36,712 nucleotides of DNA from Bacillota bacterium (GTDB lineage Bacteria; Bacillota; Clostridia; Peptostreptococcales; Anaerovoracaceae): contig JAEEIC010000131.1 of NCBI GenBank assembly GCA_016281165.1, positions 1 to 36,712 on the forward strand, in the 5' to 3' direction. The notes beneath the pieces were generated by a model, which saw only the letters and a list, made by a program, of their open reading frames with translations, made no database searches and was not told the origin of the DNA. This document shows, one piece after another, positions 8,184 to 16,096 of the stretch (positions within the stretch are counted from its first letter, which is position 1; every line of letters starts with the position of its first letter). The position numbers and the translations under genes were made by a program.

Positions 8184-8987
8184 TCAGTCCCCTCCCCCGC
8201 ATATCAGGCAGGCTGAATAACCCTGCGCTGTGGCCTGGCTCCTGGGCATGCTGACGTAGCTCTTGGTTATGGAGGCGCAGTCTTTTCTGTGGTATACGCT
8301 GCTGGTCTCAAGGAACATATATGCCCTGGCGCCGTCGGGCAGCCTGTCCGGCTTGCATATGCGGCAGGCGGAGCAGCGGGCGCGCAGCGATCTTGTTAAT
8401 ATGGTCTCCACGCAGCCGTCCTGCATTATATAACAGCCTTCCTTATGGTATCTCGCGCCTCTTTTGGGGAACACATAGACACGCGGGTCCTTCTCTTCCG
8501 ATTCCACAGGGCGGGATTCCCCTCTGAAGGGCCTGAAGGCGACCGTGCGCACGGACTCCAGCTTCGGGACGAAACCGTCTATCGAGGGAAGCTTCGTGTC
8601 GGTGCCTATCCTCACTATCACCAGTCCTTCGATCCTCACATTGCCCGGCAGCGGGATATCGAGCTCGGAATAGAAGCGCGGTATGCCTGTCTTCGCCTGC
8701 TCCCAATCCATCCCCTTCTTTTTGAAGAGCTCCCAGGCCGCGCGCCAGGAGAGATTTCCCGCGACGAAGAAGTCGTCGCTCCTGTCTGCTGCGGCAGCCG
8801 CGTCGATGCTTATTACGGAGCTCTCGGTCATGCCCCTGGTGATATTCTCTTCTATGCCGATCTGGGCCGTGATCATCAGCATAAGGGCGATGGCGACTAT
8901 GAAGAAAGGCATGCAGATGGCAGAATCGACTATCATCGAGCCTCTTTTATCTGTAGCGGTGTGTCTGTTCAACATATGCGATCCCAT
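8184..8987 (-). CDS. TadE-like pilin with two C-terminal YH-C-CxxC modules
   Basis: A 267-residue protein with a short basic leader, RGSMIVDSAICMPFF and one membrane segment (about residues 18-42). This is the usual TadE-type prepilin start (RGsaxVExAlxxPxxl). An extracytoplasmic middle region follows. The C-terminus holds two similar modules: YH at 180-181 with C185, C208 and C211, and YH at 232-233 with C237, C260 and C263. The pattern resembles small Ada-like or nuclease-associated zinc modules. The start lies inside the 3' end of the DUF5702 gene (about 41 bp overlap), implying coupled translation. M5 is an alternative start. Metal binding is inferred. Confidence 0.7.
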   Translation of the reverse strand: MGSHMLNRHTATDKRGSMIVDSAICMPFFIVAIALMLMITAQIGIEENITRGMTESSVISIDAAAAADRSDDFFVAGNLSWRAAWELFKKKGMDWEQAKTGIPRFYSELDIPLPGNVRIEGLVIVRIGTDTKLPSIDGFVPKLESVRTVAFRPFRGESRPVESEEKDPRVYVFPKRGARYHKEGCYIMQDGCVETILTRSLRARCSACRICKPDRLPDGARAYMFLETSSVYHRKDCASITKSYVSMPRSQATAQGYSACLICGGGD

Positions 8988-10338
8988 TCAGTATGCCAAA
9001 AGGCGTCGAGACGTATCTTTTCCTTATGAATCCTGCCTTCAGATCGAGACCGTAAGCATAGTCCCTGAAAGAAAAGCCGGTCCCGTCGATCTCGCTGACG
9101 TTCATCTCCATCACGTCCATGAGCCGGGCTGCCTTTTCCTGTTCGGGAACGAGCAGGAGCAGCAGCCGCAGATAGTCTCTGTAGCTTCCGTATTTATGCG
9201 TGACGTCGGCCGCCTTTCTGATCTTTCCCTTATCGATGAAGCTCTTCAGATCGGTGGCGAAATCGGAGGCGTCCTTGATCACGGGAACGATACCGCCGTC
9301 AAACAGGGTCACAAGATCCTGCCTGGTCTCTATCCCCGCCCAGATCAGGCCCAGGGCAGCCGTGGTCAGAGTATGCGGAAGCAGAGGGAAAGCGGCCGCG
9401 GCGGTCGAGACGATCGAAAGAAGCTTAGGCTCGGCGAATATGCTGCAGAGATTGAGGGAGTATCTGAGGCTCCTGAGACTGTTCCTCACCAGCTTCTGGT
9501 TGAGGGAATCGGAGGAAGAACCGTAGAGGATGTATTCGGTCTCCAGCTTGAGCAGGGTATCGTCCCTCGTCTCCGAAAGATCGGAGCAGCAGGAGAGTAT
9601 GTATTCTCCCAGAGCGACGTCGCCTAAAGAAAGATCCGCGATACCGCCGGAAAAGAGAAGTATCCCCCTTCCCTTATACCCCAGCAGGGCGGAGGGAAGC
9701 TTCTTTTTCAGGGACGCGGGAACAGAGGCCTTGCTCTGCGCTTTCTCGCTCCCTTCCTTAGAGGCTTCTTTCAGCCTGCTTCTGAGCTGCCTCGCCTGTT
9801 TTCGTCTTTCCCTTTCTTCACCCTCGGATTCATCCTGCGCGGCGTCTCCTCCTATCTCGCTGAGTTTCCTCTCTATCTCATCGAGGCTGTATCTCTCGCT
9901 GAGCCGGCCCGTTATCCCTTTCAGCATCTCGCCCAGCCTTCCGCCGTCAAGAAGCTCCTGAGCGGCCTTGAGAGCCCCTGTCTTTTCTATCTGCTCCAGG
10001 AACATCTCCGTGTTAAGGCCGGGATACTGCTCCGTTCTCACCCTCGCTTCCGCGCATTCCAGGCGCAGAGCCGCGGAGGAAAAGCTCAGATCGGTCCTCA
10101 GGTAGAATTCCGCCAGCTCCGAGAGCTCGTCCTCATACGATCTGATCATGAAGAGACCGTATCTGTCGAAGAGCTCTTTTTTGTATTCGGAAAGAAGGGA
10201 GCGTCCGGTCAGAAAGCAGAGATTCTCGGCGCAGCTCTCGGCTGCGGCGGAGGCCGAGACCTCCGCGAAGACAAGGGTGAGCAGTATCAATGAGCTCAAT
10301 ATCAGCACGAGGAATACCGAACTGAAGCCCTTCCTCAT
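8947..10338 (-). CDS. DUF5702-like Tad-associated protein
   Basis: A 463-residue protein with an N-terminal membrane segment (MRKGFSSVFLVLILSSLILL), then a mostly helical extracytoplasmic region. A highly charged Lys/Arg/Glu stretch (about residues 165-205) is followed by the conserved-looking part around YILYGSSSDSLNQ. This layout matches DUF5702 proteins found in Bacillota Tad loci, possibly TadG-like pilus or envelope components. The chosen start at 10338 makes a 4-bp ATGA overlap with the preceding TadE gene; an in-frame ATG four codons upstream lacks this coupling. No enzymatic motif is visible. Confidence 0.7.
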   Translation of the reverse strand: MRKGFSSVFLVLILSSLILLTLVFAEVSASAAAESCAENLCFLTGRSLLSEYKKELFDRYGLFMIRSYEDELSELAEFYLRTDLSFSSAALRLECAEARVRTEQYPGLNTEMFLEQIEKTGALKAAQELLDGGRLGEMLKGITGRLSERYSLDEIERKLSEIGGDAAQDESEGEERERRKQARQLRSRLKEASKEGSEKAQSKASVPASLKKKLPSALLGYKGRGILLFSGGIADLSLGDVALGEYILSCCSDLSETRDDTLLKLETEYILYGSSSDSLNQKLVRNSLRSLRYSLNLCSIFAEPKLLSIVSTAAAAFPLLPHTLTTAALGLIWAGIETRQDLVTLFDGGIVPVIKDASDFATDLKSFIDKGKIRKAADVTHKYGSYRDYLRLLLLLVPEQEKAARLMDVMEMNVSEIDGTGFSFRDYAYGLDLKAGFIRKRYVSTPFGILNGIAYVEQTHRYR

Positions 10339-10547
10339 CTGAAGATCCACCTGCCTCTCATTATGTCTTCCGCGGAGACGGTCTCGTCCTCACAGCTCTC
10401 CCTCGCGGCCAGAGCGTGGGCGGCGCTGCTGCTCACGACCTTACCGCTCATGTCGGAGCCTATGGAGATGAGGCCCGCGATGATGAGTATGATGAGCGGA
10501 TAGATGAGAGCCGCCTCGACCGCCGAACTGCCGCTCCTGGGCCCCAT
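10335..10547 (-). CDS. tadE: TadE-like minor pilin (70 aa)
   Basis: A 70-residue protein with the classic TadE start: short leader, GSSAVEAALIYPLIILI, then a hydrophobic helix with a Glu at the +5-like position. The rest is short. The start codon overlaps the stop codon of the preceding Flp1 pilin (TGATG), and its own stop overlaps the next start (ATGA), so the three genes are translationally coupled. It is likely a pseudopilin processed by a type III prepilin peptidase, which is not encoded in this window. Confidence 0.75.
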   Translation of the reverse strand: MGPRSGSSAVEAALIYPLIILIIAGLISIGSDMSGKVVSSSAAHALAARESCEDETVSAEDIMRGRWIFR

Positions 10548-10723
10548 CAGAATTTGGCCCCGTTGAGGGACTTGAACACCGTATTGACGAAGTTGGTGAT
10601 CTGCGTCTTGAACAGCAGACCCAGGGTCACGGCGATCGCGATCAGTATCGCCACCTGGACGAGCTCCATGCCGGACTTTCCTTTTTCCAGTTCATTCTTA
10701 AGTCTCAGAGTCAGTTCTTTCAT
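10547..10723 (-). CDS. Flp1-type IVb pilin (58 aa)
   Basis: A short gene: 58 codons from the ATG at 10723, with AAAGGA 7 nt upstream. The protein has a charged leader ending in EKGKSG, then MELVQVAILIAIAVTL with the Glu near the mature N-terminus, then GLLFKTQITNFVNTVF. This is the pattern of Bacillota Flp1-like pilins (small prepilins with a hydrophobic helix followed by FKxxITxxVxxxF). It is most likely the major subunit of the pilus. It sits between tadC and tadE, 45 bp after tadC, and its stop overlaps the tadE start. Confidence 0.8.
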   Translation of the reverse strand: MKELTLRLKNELEKGKSGMELVQVAILIAIAVTLGLLFKTQITNFVNTVFKSLNGAKF

Positions 10724-10768
10724 TTTCTTTTCCTTTCTTCTGTTTTATCATTGCGATAAGTTGTTTAT

Positions 10769-12082
10769 TCACATCCCTATGAGAACAGGGCCCGCGGCGA
10801 TGGCAAGCAGCGATATCAGAAGGAGCATCAAAGGCATGCAGAGCCTGGTCTCAAGCTCTCTCGCTTTTCCTTTTGCTCTGTTGAGCCTGCTGTCGTGCAT
10901 CCTGCCGCTCTCGGCGCTCAGCTTCTGCGAGAGTCCGCTGCCCCTCAGGCTCCCGTCTCTTATGAGAGAGGCGAATCTTATGAGCTCCCTGCTCCCGGTC
11001 GTTATCGAGTATGAATAAAAGGACTGGATGAAGGAGGCGTTGCTGCGATCGCATTCCTCCTTAATGTCCGCCATCGCCCTGAAGAGGGGTCCTCTCTCCC
11101 TTCCCTCCGGGGCCGCTATCCTGTCGAGAGCCGCGCTCACGACCAGACCGGCGTCCAGCAGCAGGACGAGCTGCGTCATGACCTCCTCGATCTGGTCTTC
11201 GAATTCGGCCGCTTCTTTCCTGAGCCTCTCCTTAAGGCCGGAATACCTTCCCGCCCACATCAGGGCAGCGGCGGCGATGAACATCAACGCAGCCTGCGGG
11301 ATGACGGCCCCGCTGACGGACATCCAGGTGACAGGCTCCCCCTCCAGCTCGGACGGGAGCATGATGACATCAGAGTCCTGGGCCGAGGCCGCGGCGGCCG
11401 CCGCTCTCGCTTCCGCCGCGAGCGCGAAGGACGGATCCGCGAGCGAGGGCATGAGTATGAATTCGAATATGACCTCTTTCGAGAACCGGTCCGTCATCAT
11501 CACGCACTCGGCTCTCACCAGAGTCCCGTCTTCCCTGCCCCAGAGCCTCAGGCTCCCGTCGTCCTTAAGTATCCCGGGATCGAGGCTCTGCCAGCTCAAA
11601 AGCACCTCCTCATCCTCCCAGCGGTCCGGGAAGAACAGATCGCCGCTGACCTTATCAAGGCTCTCGCTGCCGCCTTTCACGGTCTTTCGCAGCCATTCCT
11701 CGCAGAGAAGGAATATCTCCTCCGCCCCCTCTTCCGTGAGCTCCGCGGGCTCTATCTCAAAAGGCGTGTCGGCTTCTATAAGTCCGTCCGCGCTCTCTAT
11801 CCTGGCTTTCAGATCCAGCTCCAGGGCCGCGGAGCCGTGACCGGGCCTCGCGATCTCCGTCAGCTGCCGCGGTTCTTGCGCCGGCAGAAGGACAGCCGCG
11901 AGCGCGAAGATTAGTGTAAGCAGTAAGAGCGATTTAAGGCACTTCCTGTCGGCCCTTTCAAGCTCCGCGCCGAGGTCTTTCTTTCCGGTCCTGAGCCATT
12001 CATAGCTCAGGATGCTTTCGCGGCCCATGCTCTTAAGCAGCTCCGCGCATCTTTTCGCGCTCTTCGGCGGCTTTATCCTCAT
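10769..12082 (-). CDS. tadC: TadC-like type II secretion F protein with a large extracytoplasmic insert
   Basis: A 437-residue membrane protein. An N-terminal cytoplasmic part and a first membrane helix (about residues 48-67) are followed by an acidic extracytoplasmic region of about 200 residues. This region has the WQSLDPGILKDDGSL motif, reminiscent of Ig-like domains in long TadC forms of Bacillota. Further membrane helices frame a T2SSF-like domain (about 295-410) with EEVMTQLVLLLDAGL. It starts in a 4-bp ATGA overlap with tadB. TadB and TadC are expected to form the inner-membrane platform on which the CpaF ATPase acts. Confidence 0.8.
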   Translation of the reverse strand: MRIKPPKSAKRCAELLKSMGRESILSYEWLRTGKKDLGAELERADRKCLKSLLLLTLIFALAAVLLPAQEPRQLTEIARPGHGSAALELDLKARIESADGLIEADTPFEIEPAELTEEGAEEIFLLCEEWLRKTVKGGSESLDKVSGDLFFPDRWEDEEVLLSWQSLDPGILKDDGSLRLWGREDGTLVRAECVMMTDRFSKEVIFEFILMPSLADPSFALAAEARAAAAAASAQDSDVIMLPSELEGEPVTWMSVSGAVIPQAALMFIAAAALMWAGRYSGLKERLRKEAAEFEDQIEEVMTQLVLLLDAGLVVSAALDRIAAPEGRERGPLFRAMADIKEECDRSNASFIQSFYSYSITTGSRELIRFASLIRDGSLRGSGLSQKLSAESGRMHDSRLNRAKGKARELETRLCMPLMLLLISLLAIAAGPVLIGM

Positions 12083-12834
12083 AGGCTGACCTCCGCGATC
12101 TTAAGGCTCCATAACAGCGCCAGGACCATCAGAGCGAGGCTCGACGTCATGATCATCCTGCCCGCCGGGGCTGTATACATGACTTCTATGTACGAATAGG
12201 AAAGAAGGTTCAGCATCAGCAGCACCAGGACCGGCATGGCGGCGAGGATGGCGATATCGAGCTTTCTCTGGGAAGTAAGGGCCTTGAGCTCATCCTTGAA
12301 GGCGAGCTTCTCCAGCAGGACAGAAGCGCATCTGAAGCAGACGTCCTCAAGGTCCCCGCCGTTGGTCCGGCAGACACGGTAGGATTCCGCGAACTGCTCT
12401 ATCTCCCTGATCCCGCTCCTTTTGGCGAGATCTTCCCATAGCAGATCCAGGTCCTCGTTGACTTCAAGATACTGCCTCGACATGTTCGCGGCCTCGCGCG
12501 CTATATCGCTCTCCCCGCCCCATGAAGTCGCGAGCTGAAAGGCGGCGTCCTGCAGAGCGGCGGGCATCTGCCTGCCGGCGGCGACGGAGCCTGAGATGAG
12601 ATAGAGCATGTCCCTGAAGCCCTCGGACAGCTTTTCCCGGCGCTTTTGCAGCAGATGCCTTACCCAAAAGCTTCTCAGCGGCAGGCTCCCCAGACAGCAA
12701 AGCAGTGATACCGGCAGGCTCCTGTAGAACAGCATACCGAGGAAAAACAGCAAAAGCGATGAGACTACATAATATTTAATACTGTCAACACCATTCATTT
12801 TGCAGACTCTGTAATCGTTCAAGACCTTCCTCAC
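12079..12834 (-). CDS. tadB: TadB-like type II secretion F protein
   Basis: A 251-residue protein with N-terminal hydrophobic segments, the T2SSF region around EGFRDMLYLISGSVAAG and NGGDLEDV, and two C-terminal membrane helices. It is the likely platform partner of the adjacent TadC. Its start is uncertain. The frame opens with GTG at 12834, directly abutting a GGAGG; a TTG four codons later has AGGAGG 11 nt upstream, and the first ATG (12798) has no ribosome site. In every case the gene overlaps the 3' end of cpaF, so coupled translation is likely. Confidence 0.82.
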   Translation of the reverse strand: MRKVLNDYRVCKMNGVDSIKYYVVSSLLLFFLGMLFYRSLPVSLLCCLGSLPLRSFWVRHLLQKRREKLSEGFRDMLYLISGSVAAGRQMPAALQDAAFQLATSWGGESDIAREAANMSRQYLEVNEDLDLLWEDLAKRSGIREIEQFAESYRVCRTNGGDLEDVCFRCASVLLEKLAFKDELKALTSQRKLDIAILAAMPVLVLLMLNLLSYSYIEVMYTAPAGRMIMTSSLALMVLALLWSLKIAEVSL

Positions 12835-14041
12835 CTCCTCTCAGCATTATCTTGCCCGTATCGATCAGCCGGTTCCCGGCGGGACGGAGCCCCTGCCCCG
12901 GCGTATAGCAGAACAGCCTGTTGAGCGCGAAGCCCTCGCCGTCCAGGCCCGCCAGCTCGCTGATCTCCGTAACCCTCCTGTGACCGTCCCTGGTCCTCGT
13001 GAGATGGACGATGACGTCTATGGCCTCCGCGATCTGGGATCTTATGACCGCGGGAGGGAGCTCGGCCCCGGTCCTGGCCATGGTCTGGAGCCTTCCCAGC
13101 ATGCCGGCGGCGGAGTTCGCGTGCCCGGTCGAAAGAGAACCGTCGTGCCCGGTGCTCATGGCGGCCAGCATATCGACCACCTCCCTTCCCCTCACCTCGC
13201 CTACTATTATGCGGTCGGGACGCATGCGAAGACTGGTCTTTATGAGGCCCTCCATGCTCACGCTCCCCCTGCCCTGGGCGTTGGCGTTCCTGGCCTCAAG
13301 CCTCACCAGATTCTCATGACCGCGTATCTGCAGCTCCGCCGAATCCTCTATCACTATCAGCCTTTCGTCAGCGGGGATGAAATCGGAGAGTATGTTGAGA
13401 AAAGTCGTCTTGCCCGAGCTGGTGCCGCCGCTGATGAAGATGTTGTAGCCCGTTTCTACCAGGAGCCTTAGGAGCTCCGCCGCCTGGGGACTGATGTCGC
13501 CGTTCTCTATCAGCTGCTCCATTGTGAGCCTGGCGCCCGAGAACTTTCTTATCGTCAGTATCGGTCCGCCTATCGCCACGTTCGAATTGACAGCGTTGAT
13601 CCTCGATCCGTCCGAGAGCCTGGCGTCGACTATGGGACTGAGATCGTTTATCTCGCGTCCGACCTTCGCGGCCAGTCTCTGTATGACCTGGCTCAGTCTT
13701 TCCGGGCTCTCGAAGGCAAGGTCTGTCCGCAGCGTCCTGCTGTTCTTTTCGATAAGTATATCGCGGCAGCCGTTGACCATGATCTCCGTGACCTGCGGAT
13801 CGTCAGCCAGATCCTGCAATATCTCCAACTCGCAGCGCAGCGTGCAGAAGACCATCCTCACGATCTTCGCTTTCTTTCTCAGGGGAAGATACGCAGTCGT
13901 CTTTCCCTCCATCACCGTGTCCTCGCAGAGCTCCAGGACCTCATCGTCGCCCGCGGCCGCGCTCTTCTGCATGCGGCCCCTTACCAGAGACGCCAGAGCG
14001 TCCACGCTTATCTTTTCATCCGATCGAGTGTTTTTCAGCAA
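12785..14041 (-). CDS. cpaF: CpaF/TadA type secretion ATPase of the Tad pilus
   Basis: A 418-residue secretion ATPase that powers pilin assembly at the inner membrane. Numbered from the chosen start, the motifs are the Walker A GGTSSGKT (about 205-212), an Asp-box region with IEDSAELQ, and Walker B RIIVGEVRG (about 277-285). The family segment VTEIMVNG lies in the N-terminal domain. I chose a TTG at 14041 because GGAGG lies 9 nt upstream. The longer frame to 14137 would overlap cpaE by more than 120 bp and has an unrelated-looking N-terminus. The chosen start overlaps the cpaE 3' end by 26 bp. Confidence 0.88.
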   Translation of the reverse strand: MLKNTRSDEKISVDALASLVRGRMQKSAAAGDDEVLELCEDTVMEGKTTAYLPLRKKAKIVRMVFCTLRCELEILQDLADDPQVTEIMVNGCRDILIEKNSRTLRTDLAFESPERLSQVIQRLAAKVGREINDLSPIVDARLSDGSRINAVNSNVAIGGPILTIRKFSGARLTMEQLIENGDISPQAAELLRLLVETGYNIFISGGTSSGKTTFLNILSDFIPADERLIVIEDSAELQIRGHENLVRLEARNANAQGRGSVSMEGLIKTSLRMRPDRIIVGEVRGREVVDMLAAMSTGHDGSLSTGHANSAAGMLGRLQTMARTGAELPPAVIRSQIAEAIDVIVHLTRTRDGHRRVTEISELAGLDGEGFALNRLFCYTPGQGLRPAGNRLIDTGKIMLRGGEEGLERLQSLQNEWC

Positions 14042-14966
14042 GCTTTGCCACCTCCGAGCCCAGCTGTCCGTAGACGTCGAGAAAACCCGCGTATTCGTCA
14101 GGCTGGGGCGAAAAGACCTCAAAAACAGCGCCCTCATCCGCGGCTCTGCGCTCCATCTCCTTCGCGAGAGCGGCGCGGGACGAACTGCTTCTTTCCTCCC
14201 TTTCGACCGCGAACCTGAACTCGCACAGCGGGCTCAGGTCGCCGAGAGCGGGAAGACCGCAGGGAACGTCGAGTATGACGTGATCGAAGATCGAGGAAGA
14301 GCATATCAAGTCCATCAGGTCACGGAGCAGCTCCCCGTCCGCCTCGTAAAGAGGATTTTTCGCCCTGAAAGGACCTGTATGCCTTACCCCAAAGCCGTCG
14401 GTCCTTAAGGCGGCCGTGAGCGCCTCGCGGGAGGCCCCGCCCTGCCGCACTCCAGCGAGCAGCCGCAGGAGCAATCTCTCAAAGGATGAGCCGGCATCCT
14501 CTCCCGCTCCTGACGCGGGATCCGCGCCGCTGCCTAAAGAAACAGTCACATACGGATCAAAACAAAGAAGCAGGACGTTTTTCCCCCTGACGCGGGAAAG
14601 ATACCTGGCCATGAGGGCGGCGCAGGTGGAGACGCCCTGTCCCCCGCAATAAGAGGTGAACAGGGTAAATACCGCGTTTTTGTCCGGCTCAAGAGTCCGA
14701 GGAAGGCGCAAAGAAACGCTGTCAAGATATCTTTCGTCGATGAGTGCTGTGATGGAAGAGGCAGGCAGGCTGCCGTCTAAAAGAATAGATCTGTCTTTAT
14801 GAAGCGAAGCCAACTCGGGATCGTCGGTCACGATGACTCCCCCCGCCTCGACCGGATAGTCGCGCACGGCGAGACGCCAGTTCCGGCGGCTCTGTGAGAG
14901 CCTCTCCGCCACGGCGTCCCCGAAGGAGTCTTCACGGCATACGATCTGCACAGTAAAAGGATCCAA
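14016..14966 (-). CDS. cpaE: CpaE-like ParA/MinD family protein with degenerate P-loop
   Basis: A 316-residue protein opening the pilus operon. Residues 1-90 form a divergent receiver-like domain. The ParA/MinD-like part starts at FTLFTSYCGGQGVST (101-114), where the deviant Walker A would normally read xKGGxGKT/S. Both lysines are replaced (C107 and V112). A later hydrophobic strand with Asp (ILDVPCGLP) matches the Walker B region. CpaE proteins position Tad pilus machinery; here nucleotide hydrolysis looks doubtful. The start is a TTG at 14966 with GGAG 5 nt upstream, about 36 bp after a good promoter. Confidence 0.72.
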   Translation of the reverse strand: MDPFTVQIVCREDSFGDAVAERLSQSRRNWRLAVRDYPVEAGGVIVTDDPELASLHKDRSILLDGSLPASSITALIDERYLDSVSLRLPRTLEPDKNAVFTLFTSYCGGQGVSTCAALMARYLSRVRGKNVLLLCFDPYVTVSLGSGADPASGAGEDAGSSFERLLLRLLAGVRQGGASREALTAALRTDGFGVRHTGPFRAKNPLYEADGELLRDLMDLICSSSIFDHVILDVPCGLPALGDLSPLCEFRFAVEREERSSSSRAALAKEMERRAADEGAVFEVFSPQPDEYAGFLDVYGQLGSEVAKLAEKHSIG

Positions 14967-15002
14967 ATGATCTCCTCTGTACCGCGTCGTTCTTACGACC
15001 AG

Positions 15003-15031
15003 ATATTACCATATATGCTCTGATATGGCAA
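15003..15031 (-). promoter_or_regulatory. Predicted promoter of the Tad pilus operon
   Basis: TTGCCA (15031-15026), 17 bp, TAATAT (15008-15003) preceded by TGG (extended -10). The expected start site is about 30 bp before the cpaE TTG start. The remaining 15032-15157 stretch holds no gene I can support. Confidence 0.6.
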
Positions 15032-15157
15032 GAGTTATCTGAGAAATATTTACAATTATTTGATCCGGGCCCGAAAGCGGCGTTCCGCCGCGGCCGGCCC
15101 TGCTTCCCCATTCCGGACAGGACCGGATCCCGCTCCGCAGCCTTTATGAGCACGCAA

Positions 15158-15185
15158 AAAGACCGCGGCAGCAGCCGCGGTCTTT
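15158..15185 (-). terminator. Terminator after proC
   Basis: A perfect 12-bp stem AAAGACCGCGGC/GCCGCGGTCTTT with a 4-nt loop. On the minus strand it is followed by a T run, so it ends the leftward proC transcript before the pilus promoter. Confidence 0.85.
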
Positions 15186-15200
15186 CTGTTCGTATTGCTT

Positions 15201-15221
15201 ATGACCGGAGCCTCCGGTCAT
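15201..15221. repeat. 21-bp palindromic hairpin just downstream of proC
   Basis: ATGACCGGAG and CTCCGGTCAT form a perfect inverted repeat around a single C. It lies 18 bp beyond the proC stop and 15 bp before the terminator. It may be a 3' stability hairpin; no T run follows it. Confidence 0.55.
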
Positions 15222-15239
15222 AAATTCCGGGCGTATCCG

Positions 15240-16040
15240 CTAGGCGAAATCCTTGTTCTTCTCGGTCGCGGCGATCACCGCCTCGAAGAGAGCGCTCCGG
15301 AAAGCCCCCTTTTCAAGAGTCCTGACGCCCTGGATGGTGGTCCCTCCGGGCGAGCAGACATTATCCTTGAGGGCGGCGGGAGAGACGCCTTCAATCAGCA
15401 GCTTCGCCGTCCCGTACATCATCTGCTCGGCGAGCTCGTAAGCGAGGGCCCTCGTGAGCCCGCAGGCCACGCCGCCGTCCGCGAGCGCCTCGACGAACAT
15501 GGCGGCAAAAGCGGGACCGCAGCCCGAGACGGAGCTTCCCGCGTCGATCAGATGCTCGGCCACAGGATAGAACTTTCCGGCCTTCTCCATGAAGCTCAGG
15601 AAGAAGCGCAGCTGCTCATCGCTCACGTTATCGCTGTGAGTATAGAGTATGGCGCCCTCCCCGACCGAAGCGGGCAGGTTCGGCATGATCCTGATGATGG
15701 GATAATCCGCGTTCCCGGCCATGGCGGTGAGCTTCTTCATCTGCATGCCGGCGGCCATGGAGACCAGCACGAAGGGCTTTTCCCTCTTCGCGAGGACGGG
15801 GGCGATGCCCTTGAGCATGTCCTCCATCATCTGGGGCTTGACGCCCAGGAAGATATAGTCCGCCTTTTCGGCGATCTCTTCGTTTCCGGTAAAGCGGGCG
15901 CCGAGGCTCTCCGCGACCGGTCTTACCTTTTCTTCGAACTTGTCCGCGACCAGAATATAAGCGGGATCATGCTTCCTGCAGGCCGCTCTCAGCAGGGATC
16001 CTCCCATATTGCCGGCGCCTATGAAGCCAATGAGTGACAT
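15240..16040 (-). CDS. proC: Pyrroline-5-carboxylate reductase
   Basis: A 266-residue enzyme for the last step of proline synthesis, reducing pyrroline-5-carboxylate with NAD(P)H. The N-terminal Rossmann motif is GFIGAGNMGGS. VKPQ and RIMPNLPASVGEG follow, and the family signature appears in the C-terminal stretch DNVCSPGGTTIQGV. SGCGPAF is also present. The start at 16040 is chosen over an ATG seven codons upstream because AAAGGAG lies 6 nt before it. It is the last gene of the leftward housekeeping run, 56 bp after glyS. Confidence 0.95.
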   Translation of the reverse strand: MSLIGFIGAGNMGGSLLRAACRKHDPAYILVADKFEEKVRPVAESLGARFTGNEEIAEKADYIFLGVKPQMMEDMLKGIAPVLAKREKPFVLVSMAAGMQMKKLTAMAGNADYPIIRIMPNLPASVGEGAILYTHSDNVSDEQLRFFLSFMEKAGKFYPVAEHLIDAGSSVSGCGPAFAAMFVEALADGGVACGLTRALAYELAEQMMYGTAKLLIEGVSPAALKDNVCSPGGTTIQGVRTLEKGAFRSALFEAVIAATEKNKDFA

Positions 16041-16060
16041 AGGTTGCTCCTTTCGCATCA

Positions 16061-16086
16061 AAATATCCCCGGCGCGGGGCCGGGGA
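16061..16086 (-). terminator. Hairpin between glyS and proC
   Basis: A perfect 8-bp stem TCCCCGGC/GCCGGGGA with a 5-nt loop, followed on the minus strand by TATTTTG. It could partly terminate glyS transcripts or attenuate proC; the poor T run argues for partial function. Confidence 0.5.
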
Positions 16087-16096
16087 CGCTAATTTC

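Noticed and set aside
14042..14137. A longer N-terminus for cpaF
   Set aside because: It would overlap cpaE by over 120 bp, lacks a ribosome site and does not look like a CpaF N-terminus; the TTG at 14041 has a good SD.
15077..15091. A GCGGCG/CGCCGC hairpin as a terminator
   Set aside because: No T run follows on either strand and no gene end is adjacent.
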